A stretch of DNA of 64,000 nucleotides, taken from contig JAIVEN010000044.1 in NCBI GenBank assembly GCA_026686845.1, positions 248,001 through 312,000 on the forward strand. The letters are read 5' to 3'. A program made the position numbers and the translations under genes. Below are positions 27,101-37,944 of this stretch, one piece after another. Under the pieces are notes generated by a model. It was not told the origin of the DNA. It ran no database searches and worked only from the letters and a program-made list of their open reading frames with translations. The DNA comes from Adenanthera pavonina. Lineage: Eukaryota; Streptophyta; Magnoliopsida; Fabales; Fabaceae. How positions within the stretch are numbered: the first letter of the stretch is position 1; each line of letters opens with the position of its first letter.

Positions 27101-28200
27101 AGTTCCAGGTTTCTAAACATTCATCCGGAGGCTCTACGGAGGATAATGCCACAACATTTGGAATTTTACGTGACCTAGGCAGTTTATGCGGCTTACTCAC
27201 AACGAGTCGAGTCCAGTTGGAAGAAATATGCACAACTCGGCTTCATCATCACGTCATTTTGGCCAAACGATCCAACTTTATGAAAATGCTATGAAAAGCA
27301 AATGAAAACAGAAAATCTCTCGAAATTTGCAACACGAAGAGAGCTAGTGAGTTTATCCGACATCCTTACACCAATTTGAGCCTTGGTTGATGACATAAAC
27401 ACAATCGGATTCCGCTTTAACCTCATTTTGTTTGAAAGTTCCAGGTTTCTAAACATTCATCTGGAGGCTCTACGGAGGAGAATGCCACAAGATTTGGAAT
27501 TTTACGTGACCTAGGGAGTTTATGCGGCTTACTCACAACAAGTCGAGTCCAGTAGGAAGAAACGTGAACAACTCGGCCTCATCATCACACCATTTTGGCC
27601 AAACGATCCAACTTTATGAAAATGCTATGAAAAGCAAATGAAAACAGAAAATCTCTCGAAATTTGCAACACGAAGAGAGCTAGTGAGATTATCCGACATC
27701 CTCACACCAATTTGAGCCTTGGTTGACGAAATAAACACAATCGGATTCCGCTTTAACCTCATTTTGTTTGAAAGTTCCAGGTTTCTAAACATTCATCTGG
27801 AGCCTCTAAGGAGGAGAATGCCACAAGATTTGGAATTTTAAGCGACCTAGTGGGCTTATGCGGCTTACTCACAACAAGTCGAGTCCAGTAGGAAGAAACG
27901 TGCACAACTCGGCCTCATCATCACGCCATTTTGGCCAAACGATCCAACTTTATGGAAATGCATTGAAAAGCAAATGAAAACAGAAAATCTCTCGAAATTT
28001 GCAACACGAAGAGAGCTAGTGAGTTTATCCGACATTCTCACACCAATTTGAGCCTTGGTTGATGACATAAACACAATTGGATTCCGCTTTAACCTCATTT
28101 TGTTTGAAAGTTCCAGGTTTCTAAACATTCATCTGGAGGCTCTACGGAGGAGAATGCCACAAGATTTGGAATTTTACGTGACCTAGGGAGTTTATGCGGC
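24173..28200 (+). repeat. Domain 3 end: third opening of the 15-unit repeat and 9-/12-unit echoes
   Basis: The units at 24173, 24505 and 24841 repeat the opening trio of the 15-unit repeat (4-bp-deleted anchor, GTGAACAACTCGG, GACATTCTCAC). The trio returns nine units later at 27193, 27529 and 27865, but 27193 has the front of the CACGTCATTTTGG type joined to the back of the 24173 type (CATCCTTACACC). The units at 26521 and 26857 repeat 22493 and 22829 twelve units earlier, sharing AGCAAAGGAAAACAG and CATCATAACGCC. The regular 15-unit order is lost here. Confidence 0.75.
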
Positions 28201-31200
28201 TTACTCACAACAAGTCGAGTCCAGTAGGAAGAAACGTGCACAACTCGGCCTCATCATCACGCCATTTTGGCCAAACGATCCAACTTTATGAAAATGCATT
28301 GAAAAGCAAACGAAAATAGAAAATCTCTCGAAATTTACAACACGAAGAGAGCTAGTGAGTTTATCCGACATCCTCACACCAACTTGAGCCTTGGTTGATG
28401 AAATAAACACAATCGGATTCCGCTTTAACCTCATTTTGTTTGAAAGTTTCAGGTTTCTAAACATTCATCTGGAGGCTCTACGGAGGAGAATGCCACAAGA
28501 TTTGGAATTTTAAGCGACCTAGGGGGTTTATGCGGCTTACTCACAACAAGTCGAGTCCAGTAGGAAGAAACGTGCACAACTCGGCCTCATCATCACGCCA
28601 TTTTGGCCAAACGATCAAACTTTATGAACATGCTATGAAAAGCAAATGAAAACAGAAAATCTCTCGAAATTTGCAACACGAAGAGAGCTAGTGAGATTAT
28701 CAGACATCCTCACACCAATTTGAGCCTTGGTTGACGAAATAAACACAATCGGATTCCGCTTTAACCTCATTTTGTTTGAAAGTTCCAGGTTTCTAAACAT
28801 TCATCTGGAGCCTCTAAGGAGGAGAATGCCACAAGATTTGGAATTTTAAGCGACCTAGGGGGTTTATGCGGCTTACTCACAACAAGTCAAGTCCAGTAGG
28901 AAGAATCGTGCACAACTCGGCCTCATCATCACGCCATTTTGGCCAAACGATCCAACTTTATGGAAATGCATTGAAAAGCAAATGAAAACAGAAAATCTCT
29001 CGAAATTTGCAACACGAAGAGAGCTAGTGAGATTATCAGACATCCTCACACCAATTTGAGCCTTGGTTGACGAAATAAACACAATCGGATTCCGCTTTAA
29101 CCTCATTTTGTTTGAAAGTTCCAGGTTTCTAAACATTCATCTGGAGCCTCTAAGGAGGAGAATGCCACAAGATTTGGAATTTTAAGCGACCTAGGGGGTT
29201 TATGCGGCTTACTCACAACAAGTCAAGTCCAGTAGGAAGAATCGTGCACAACTCGGCCTCATCATCACGCCATTTTGGCCAAACGATCCAACTTTATGGA
29301 AATGCATTGAAAAGCAAATGAAAACAGAAAATCTCTCGAAATTTGCAACACGAAGAGAGCTTGTGAGTTTATCCGACATCCTCACACCAATTTGAGCCTT
29401 GGTTGATGACATAAACACAATCGGATTCCGCTTTAACCTCATTTTGTTTGAAAGTTCCAGGTTTCTAAACATTCATCTGGAGGCTCTAAGGAGCACAATG
29501 CCACAAGATTTGAAATTCTAAGCGAGGTAGGGAGGTTATGGGTCTTACTCACAACAAGTCGAGTCCAGTAGGATGAAACGTGCACAACTCGGCCTCATCA
29601 TCACGCCATTTTGGCCAAACGATCCAACTTTATGAAAATGCTACGAAAAGCAAATGAAAACAGAAAATCTCTCGAAATTTGCAACACGAAGAGAGCTAGT
29701 GAGATTATCCGACATCCTCACACCAATTTGAGCCTTGGTTGACGAAATAAACACAATCGGATTCCGCTTTAACCTCATTTTGTTTGAAAGTTCCAGGTTT
29801 CTAAACATTCATCTGGAGGCTCTAAGGAGGACAATGCCACAAGATTTGAAATTCTAAGCGAGGTAGGGAGTTTATGGGTCTTACTCACAACAAGTCGAGT
29901 CCAGTAGGATGAAACGTGCACAACTCGGCCTCATCATCACGCCATTTTGGCCAAACGATCCAACTTTATGAAAATGCATTGAAAAGCAAAAGAAATCGGA
30001 AAATCTCTCGAAATTTGCAACACGAAGAGCGCTACTGAGTTTATCCGACATCCTCACACCAATTTGAGCCTTGGTTGATGAAATAAACACAATCGGATTC
30101 CGCTTTAACCTCATTTTGTTTGAAAGTTTCAGGTTTCTAAACATTCATCTGGAGGCTCTACGGAGGAGAATGCCACAAGATTTCAAATTTTAAGCGACCT
30201 AGGGAGTTTATTCGGCATACTCACAACAAGTCGAGTCCAGTTGGAAGAAACGTGCACAACTCGGCCTCATCATCACGCCATTTTGGCCAAACGATCAAAC
30301 TTTATGAAAATGCTATGAAAAGCAAATGAAAACAGAAAATCTCTCGAAATTTGCAACACGAAGAGAGCTAGTGAGATTATCCGACAACCTCACACCAATT
30401 TGAGCCTTGGTTGACGAAATAAACACAATCGGATTCCGCTTTAACCTCATTTTGTTTTAAAGTTCCAGGTTTCTAAACATTCATCTGGAGCCTCTAAGGA
30501 GGAGAATGCCACAAGATTTGGAATTTTAAGCGACCTAGGGGGTTTATGCGGCTTACTCACAACAAGTCGAGTCCAGTAGGAAGAAACGTGCACAACTCGG
30601 CCTCATCATCACGCCATTTTGGCCAAACGATCCAACTTTATGGAAATGCATTGAAAAGCAAATGAAAACAGAAAATCTCTCGAAATTTGCAACACAAAGA
30701 GAGCTAGTGAGTTTATCCGACATCCTCACACCAATTTGAGCCTTGGTTGATGACATAAACACAATCGGATTCCTCTTTAACCTCATTTTGATTGAAAGTT
30801 CCAGGTTTGTAAACATTCATCTGGAGGCTCTACGGAGGAGAATGCCACAAGATTTGGTATTTTACGCGACCTAGGGGGTTTATGCGGCTTACTCACAACA
30901 AGTCGAGTCCAGTAGGAAGAAACGTGCACAACTCGGCCTCATCATCACGCCATTTTGGCCAAACGATCCAACTTTATGAAAATGCATTGAAAAGCAAACG
31001 AAAATAGAAAATCTCTCGAAATTTACAACACGAAGAGAGCTAGTGAGTTTATCCGACATCCTCACACCAACTTGAGCCTTGGTTGATGAAATAAACACAA
31101 TCGGATTCCGCTTTAACCTCATTTTGTTTGAAAGTTTCAGGTTTCTAAACATTCATCTGGAGGCTCTACAGAGGAGAATGCCACAAGATTTGGAATTTTA

Positions 31201-32568
31201 CATGACCTAGGGGGTTTGTGCGGCTTACTCACAACAAGTCGAGTCCAGTAGGAAGAAACGTACACAACTCGGCCTCATCATCACGCCATTTTGGCCAAAC
31301 GATCCAACTTTATGAAAATGCTATGAAAAGCAAATGAAAACAGAAAATCTCTCGAAATTTACAACACGAAGAGAGCTTGTGAGTTTATCCGACATCCTCA
31401 CACCAATTTGAGCCTTGGTTGATGAAATAAACACAATCGGATTCCGCTTTAACCTCATTTTGTTTGAAAGTTTCAGGTTTCTAAACATTCATCTGGAGGC
31501 TCTACGGAGGAGAATGCCACAAGATTTGGAATTTTAAGCGACCTAGGGGGTTTATGCGGCTTACTCACAACAAGTCGAGTCCAGTAGGAAGAAACGTGCA
31601 CAACTCGGCCTCATCATCACGCCATTTTGGCCAAACGATCAAACTTTATGAACATGCTATGAAAAGCAAATGAAAACAGAAAATCTCTCGAAATTTGCAA
31701 CACGAAGAGAGCTAGTGAGATTATCAGACATCCTCACACCAATTTGAGCCTTGGTTGACGAAATAAACACAATCGGATTCCGCTTTAACCTCATTTTGTT
31801 TGAAAGTTCCAGGTTTCTAAACATTCATCTGGAGCCTCTAAGGAGGAGAATGCCACAAGATTTGGAATTTTAAGCGACCTAGGGGGTTTATGCGGCTTAC
31901 TCACAACAAGTCAAGTCCAGTAGGAAGAATCGTGCACAACTCGGCCTCATCATCACGCCATTTTGGCCAAACGATCCAACTTTATGGAAATGCATTGAAA
32001 AGCAAATGAAAACAGAAAATCTCTCGAAATTTGCAACACGAAGAGAGCTAGTGAGATTATCAGACATCCTCACACCAATTTGAGCCTTGGTTGACGAAAT
32101 AAACACAATCGGATTCCGCTTTAACCTCATTTTGTTTGAAAGTTCCAGGTTTCTAAACATTCATCTGGAGCCTCTAAGGAGGAGAATGCCACAAGATTTG
32201 GAATTTTAAGCGACCTAGGGGGTTTATGCGGCTTACTCACAACAAGTCAAGTCCAGTAGGAAGAATCGTGCACAACTCGGCCTCATCATCACGCCATTTT
32301 GGCCAAACGATCCAACTTTATGGAAATGCATTGAAAAGCAAATGAAAACAGAAAATCTCTCGAAATTTGCAACACGAAGAGAGCTTGTGAGTTTATCCGA
32401 CATCCTCACACCAATTTGAGCCTTGGTTGATGACATAAACACAATCGGATTCCGCTTTAACCTCATTTTGTTTGAAAGTTCCAGGTTTCTAAACATTCAT
32501 CTGGAGGCTCTAAGGAGCACAATGCCACAAGATTTGAAATTCTAAGCGAGGTAGGGAGGTTATGGGTC
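28201..32568 (+). repeat. Domain 4: 9-unit duplication
   Basis: The trio at 28537, 28873 and 29209 returns at 31561, 31897 and 32233, 3024 bp away. Shared rare bases are ACGATCAAAC, ATGAACATGC, TTATCAGACATCC and GGAAGAATCGTGC. By eye the two segments match from about 28385 to about 29635, roughly 1.25 kb. Within each trio the second and third units are near copies of each other, so a single-unit duplication came first. Between the trios lie divergent units, including 29881 with AAAGAAATCGG and 30553 with GATTGAAAG. Confidence 0.82.
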
Positions 32569-34250
32569 TTACTCACAACAAGTCGAGTCCAGTAGGATGA
32601 AACGTGCACAACTCGGCCTCATCATCACGCCATTTTGGCCAAACGATCCAACTTTATGGAAATGCATTGAAAAGCAAATGAAAACAGAAAATCTCTCGAA
32701 ATTTGCAACACGAAGAGAGCTAGTGAGTTTATCCGACATCCTCACACCAATTTGAGGCTTCGTTGATGACATAAACACAATCGGATTCCGCTTTAACCTC
32801 ATTTTGTTTGAAAGTTCCAGGTTTCTAAACATTCATCTGGAGGCTCTAAGGAGGACAATGCCACAAGATTTGAAATTCTAAGCGAGGTAGGGAGTTTATG
32901 GGTCTTACTCACAACAAGTCGAGTCCAGTAGGATGAAACGTGCACAACTCGGCCTCATCATCGCGCCATTTTGGCCAAACGATCGAACTTTATGAAAATG
33001 CATTGAAAAGCAAATGAAAACAGAAAATCTCTCGAAATTTGCAACACGAAGAGAGCTTGTGAGTTTATCCGACATTCTCACACCAATTTGAGCCTTGGTT
33101 GATGACATAAACACAATCGGATTCCGCTTTAACCTCATTTTGTTTGAAAGTTCCAGGTTTCTAAACATTCATCTGGAGGCTCTAAGGAGGACAATGCCAC
33201 AAGATTTGAAATTCTAAGCGAGGTACGGAGTTTATGGGTCTTACTCACAACAAGTCGAGTCCAGTAGGATGAAACGTGCACAACTCGGCCTCATCATCAC
33301 GCCATTTTGGCCAAACGATCCAACTTTATGAAAATGCATTGAAAAGCAAATGAAAACAGAAAATCTCTCAAAATTTGTGACACGAAGAGAGCTTGTGAGT
33401 TTATCTGACATCCTCACACCAATTTGAGCCTTGGTTGATGAAATAAACACAATCGGATTCCGCTTTAACCTCATTTTGTTTGAAAGTTTCAGGTTTCTAA
33501 ACATTCATCTGGAGGCTCTACGGAGGAGAATGCCACAAGATTTGGAATTTTGAGCGACCTAGGGAGTTTATGCGGCTTACTCACAACAATTCGAGTCCAG
33601 TAGGATGAAACGTGCACAACTCGGCCTCATCATCACGCCATTTTGGCCAAACGATCCAACTTTATGAAAATGCTATGAAAAGCAAATGAAAACAGAAAAT
33701 CTCTCGAAATTTGCAACACGAAGAGAGCTAGTGAGATTATCCGACATCCTCACACCAATTTGAGCCTTGGTTGACGAAATAAACACAATCGGATTCCGCT
33801 TTAACCTCATTTTGTTTGAAAGTTCCAGGCTTCTAAACATTCATCTGGAGCCTCTAAGGAGGAGAATGCCACAAGATTTGGAATTTTAAGCGACCTAGGG
33901 GGTTTATGCGGCTTACTCACAACAAGTCAAGTCCAGTAGGAAGAAACGTGCACAACTCGGCCTCATCATCACGCCATTTTGGCCAAACGATCCAACTTTA
34001 TGGAATTGCATTGAAAAGCAAATGAAAACAGAAAATCTCTCGAAATTTGCAACACGAAGAGAGCTAGTGAGTTTATCCGACATTCTCACACCAATTTGAG
34101 CCTTGGTTGATGACATAAACACAATCGGATTCCGCTTTAACCTCATTTTGTTTGAAAGTTCCAGGTTTCTAAACATTCATCTGGAGGCTCTAAGGAGGAC
34201 AATGCCACAAGATTTGGAATTTTAAGCGACCTAGGGGGCTTATGCGGCTT

Positions 34251-34419
34251 ACTCACAACAAGTCGAGTCCAGATGGAAGAAACGTGCACAACTCGGCCTC
34301 ATCATCACGCCATTTTGGCCAAACGATCCAACTTTATGGAAATGCATTGAAAAGCAAATGAAAACAGAAAATCTCTCGAAATTTGCAACACGAAGAGAGC
34401 TAGTGAGTTTATCCGACAT
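34251..34419 (+). repeat. Ancestral half-unit A (about 169 bp)
   Basis: The first half of the unit aligns with the second half at a fixed offset of 169 bp. Four anchors support this: CTCACA-CAA at 34252 and 34421, CACAA at 34287 and 34456, CATTTTG at 34311 and 34480, and CATT at 34345 and 34514. Between the anchors the match is patchy. My hand alignment gives roughly 55-60 percent identity over the first ~105 positions, well above chance, then weaker identity, then GTTTAT-CG-C shared at the end of both halves. This half carries the palindrome and the A-tract region. The inference is that the 336-bp unit arose by duplication of a ~168-bp repeat and that the dimer is now the unit being homogenised. 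Confidence 0.75.
34314..34323. other. Conserved 10-bp perfect palindrome in each unit
   Basis: TTTGGCCAAA reads the same on both strands and sits about 66 bp after the anchor in nearly all units. Some units break it: TTTTAGCC in the units starting 16135, 17143, 55417, 57769, 59113, 60121 and 61465, TTTTGCCC in 8747 and 11098, and TTTTTGCC in 15798, 62473 and 63145. It is a possible protein-binding or hairpin site. No function is shown by the sequence. Confidence 0.85.
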
Positions 34420-34586
34420 CCTCACACCAATTTGAGCCTTGGTTGATGACATAAACACAATCGGATTCCGCTTTAACCTCATTTTGTTTGAAAGTTCCAG
34501 GTTTCTAAACATTCATCTGGAGGCTCTAAGGAGCACAATGCCACAAGATTTGAAATTCTAAGCGAGGTAGGGAGGTTATGGGTCTT
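34420..34586 (+). repeat. Ancestral half-unit B (about 167 bp)
   Basis: This is the partner of half A. It begins at CCTCACACCAA and runs to the next unit's anchor. It holds GAGCCTTGGTTGATGA, AACACAATCGG, CATTTTGTTTGAAAG, TTCTAAACATTCATC and the junction block. The palindrome of half A is not conserved here: CATTTTGGCCAAA in A corresponds to CATTTTGTTTGAAA in B. The two halves are now distinct enough that they do not exchange, because every indel-free spacing seen in the window is a multiple of 336 and never of 168. Confidence 0.72.
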
Positions 34587-34860
34587 ACTCACAACAAGTC
34601 GAGTCCAGTAGGATGAAACGTGCACAACTCGGCCTCATCATCACCCCATTTTGGCCAAACGATCCAACTTTATGGAAATGCATTGAAAAGCAAATGAAAA
34701 CAGAAAATCTCTCGAAATTTGCAACACGAAGAGAGCTAGTGAGTTTATCCGACATCCTCACACCAATTTGAGGCTTCGTTGATGACATAAACACAATCGG
34801 ATTCCGCTTTAACCTCATTTTGTTTGAAAGTTCCAGGTTTCTAAACATTCATCTGGAGGC

Positions 34861-34920
34861 TCTAAGGAGGACAATGCCACAAGATTTGAAATTCTAAGCG
34901 AGGTAGGGAGTTTATGGGTC
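34861..34920 (+). other. Junction block, form 2 (GCGAGGTAGGGAG type)
   Basis: This is the alternative 60-bp junction. It reads GGAGGACAATGCC, GATTTGAAATTCTAAGCG, AGGTAGGGAG and TTTATGGGTC, with GGTACGGAG and GGTTATGGG sub-variants. Its differences from form 1 travel together, and it is typically followed by a unit reading CCAGTAGGATGAAACG. It therefore behaves as a linked haplotype spanning the unit boundary rather than as scattered mutations. It occurs from 1692 to the end of the window. Confidence 0.8.
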
Positions 34921-37884
34921 TTACTCACAACAAGTCGAGTCCAGTAGGATGAAACGTGCACAACTCGGCCTCATCATCGCGCCATTTTGGCCAAACGATC
35001 GAACTTTATGAAAATGCATTGAAAAGCAAATGAAAACAGAAAATCTCTCGAAATTTGCAACACGAAGAGAGCTTGTGAGTTTATCCGACATTCTCACACC
35101 AATTTGAGCCTTGGTTGATGACATAAACACAATCGGATTCCGCTTTAACCTCATTTTGTTTGAAAGTTCCAGGTTTCTAAACATTCATCTGGAGGCTCTA
35201 AGGAGGACAATGCCACAAGATTTGAAATTCTAAGCGAGGTACGGAGTTTATGGGTCTTACTCACAACAAGTCGAGTCCAGTAGGATGAAACGTGCACAAC
35301 TCGGCCTCATCATCACGCCATTTTGGCCAAACGATCCAACTTTATGAAAATGCATTGAAAAGCAAATGAAAACAGAAAATCTCTCAAAATTTGCGACACG
35401 AAGAGAGCTTGTGAGTTTATCCGACATCCTCACACCAATTTGAGCCTTGGTTGATGAAATAAACACAATCGGATTCCGCTTTAACCTCATTTTGTTTGAA
35501 AGTTTCAGGTTTCTAAACATTCATCTGGAGGCTCTACGGAGGAGAATGCCACAAGATTTGGAATTTTGAGCGACCTAGGGAGTTTATGCGGCTTACTCAC
35601 AACAATTCGAGTCCAGATGGAAGAAACGTGCACAACTCGGCCTCATCATCACGCCATTTTGGCCAAACGATCCAACTTTATGAAAATGCTATGAAAAGCA
35701 AATGAAAACAGAAAATCTCTCGAAATTTGCAACACGAAGAGAGCTAGTGAGATTATCCGACATCCTCACACCAATTTGAGCCTTGGTTGACGAAATAAAC
35801 ACAATCGGATTCCGCTTTAACCTCATTTTGTTTGAAAGTTCCAGGTTTCTAAACATTCATCTGGAGCCTCTAAGGAGGAGAATGCCACAAGATTTGGAAT
35901 TTTAAGCGACCTAGGGGGTTTATGCGGCTTACTCACAACAAGTCAAGTCCAGTAGGAAGAAACGTGCACAACTCGGCCTCATCATCACGCCATTTTGGCC
36001 AAACGATCCAACTTTATGGAAATGCATTGAAAAGCAAATGAAAACAGAAAATCTCTCGAAATTTGCAACACGAAGAGAGCTAGTGAGTTTATCCGACATT
36101 CTCACACCAATTTGAGCCTTGGTTGATGACATAAACACAATCGGATTCCGCTTTAACCTCATTTTGTTTGAAAGTTCCAGGTTTCTAAACATTCATCTGG
36201 AGGCTCTAAGGAGGACAATGCCACAAGATTTGGAATTTTAAGCGACCTAGGGGGCTTATGCGGCTTACTCACAACAAGTCGAGTCCAGTGGGAAGAAACG
36301 TGCACAACTCGGCCTCATCATCACGCCATTTTGGCCAAACGATCCAACTTTATGGAAATGCATTGAAAAGCAAATGAAAACAGAAAATCTCTCGAAATTT
36401 GCAACACGAAGAGAGCTTGTGAGTTTATCCGACATCCTCACACCAATTTGAGCCTTGGTTGATGACATAAACACAATCGGATTCCGCTTTAACCTCATTT
36501 TGTTTGAAAGTTCCAGGTTTCTAAACATTCATCTGGAGGCTCTAAGGAGCACAATGCCACAAGATTTGAAATTCTAAGCGAGGTAGGGAGGTTATGGGTC
36601 TTACTCACAACAAGTCGAGTCCAGTAGGATGAAACGTGCACAACTCGGCCTCATCATCACCCCATTTTGGCCAAACGATCCAACTTTATGGAAATGCATT
36701 GAAAAGCAAATGAAAACAGAAAATCTCTCGAAATTTGCAACACGAAGAGAGCTAGTGAGTTTATCCGACATCCTCACACCAATTTGAGGCTTCGTTGATG
36801 ACATAAACACAATCGGATTCCGCTTTAACCTCATTTTGTTTGAAAGTTCCAGGTTTCTAAACATTCATCTGGAGGCTCTAAGGAGGACAATGCCACAAGA
36901 TTTGAAATTCTAAGCGAGGTAGGGAGTTTATGGGTCTTACTCACAACAAGTCGAGTCCAGTAGGATGAAACGTGCACAACTCGGCCTCATCATCGCGCCA
37001 TTTTGGCCAAACGATCGAACTTTATGAAAATGCATTGAAAAGCAAATGAAAACAGAAAATCTCTCGAAATTTGCAACACGAAGAGAGCTTGTGAGTTTAT
37101 CCGACATTCTCACACCAATTTGAGCCTTGGTTGATGACATAAACACAATCGGATTCCGCTTTAACCTCATTTTGTTTGAAAGTTCCAGGTTTCTAAACAT
37201 TCATCTGGAGGCTCTAAGGAGGACAATGCCACAAGATTTGAAATTCTAAGCGAGGTACGGAGTTTATGGGTCTTACTCACAACAAGTCGAGTCCAGTAGG
37301 ATGAAACGTGCACAACTCGGCCTCATCATCACGCCATTTTGGCCAAACGATCCAACTTTATGAAAATGCATTGAAAAGCAAATGAAAACAGAAAATCTCT
37401 CAAAATTTGCGACACGAAGAGAGCTTGTGAGTTTATCCGACATCCTCACACCAATTTGAGCCTTGGTTGATGAAATAAACACAATCGGATTCCGCTTTAA
37501 CCTCATTTTGTTTGAAAGTTTCAGGTTTCTAAACATTCATCTGGAGGCTCTACGGAGGAGAATGCCACAAGATTTGGAATTTTGAGCGACCTAGGGAGTT
37601 TATGCGGCTTACTCACAACAATTCGAGTCCAGATGGAAGAAACGTGCACAACTCGGCCTCATCATCACGCCATTTTGGCCAAACGATCCAACTTTATGAA
37701 AATGCTATGAAAAGCAAATGAAAACAGAAAATCTCTCGAAATTTGCAACACGAAGAGAGCTAGTGAGATTATCCGACATCCTCACACCAATTTGAGCCTT
37801 GGTTGACGAAATAAACACAATCGGATTCCGCTTTAACCTCATTTTGTTTGAAAGTTCCAGGTTTCTAAACATTCATCTGGAGCC

Positions 37885-37944
37885 TCTAAGGAGGAGAATG
37901 CCACAAGATTTGGAATTTTAAGCGACCTAGGGGGTTTATGCGGC
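37885..37944 (+). other. Junction block, form 1 (GCGACCTAGGGGG type)
   Basis: This is the last 60 bp before an anchor in the commoner junction form. It reads GGAGGAGAATGCC, GATTTGGAATTTTAAGCG, ACCTAGGGGG and TTTATGCGGC. Sub-variants have TTTTACGCGAC, TTTTACGTGAC or TTTTGAGCGAC, and GGGAG for GGGGG. It usually precedes units reading CCAGTAGGAAG, CCAGTTGGAAG or CCAGATGGAAG. The palindrome CCTAGG is part of this form. Confidence 0.8.

Larger units (their letters stand above)
34249..34584 (+). repeat. Representative 336-bp satellite unit
   Basis: This unit is chosen as a clean example; its phase starts at the anchor TTACTCACAAC. Landmarks in order are the anchor, GTCGAGTCCAG, GTGCACAACTCGG, the palindrome TTTGGCCAAA, an A-rich stretch with several AAA/AAAA tracts, CGAAATTTGC, GAGTTTATCCGAC, a second anchor-like CTCACACCAA, AACACAATCGG, CATTTTG, TTCTAAACATTCATC and a variable junction block before the next anchor. 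The main variable sites are CATTG versus CTATG in the A-rich part, GACAT versus GAAAT before AAACACAATCGG, TTCCAGG versus TTTCAGG, and the junction block. Which form is taken as the start is a convention, since a tandem array has no natural first base. Confidence 0.95.

Noticed and set aside
32758..32775. CENP-B box in the variant GAGGCTTCGTTGATGAC
   Set aside because: CTTCGTTG resembles the start of the box, but the required A and CGGG part is missing. The variant is limited to a few units (for example 23165, 32569, 34585, 36601, 38281, 42985, 43993).
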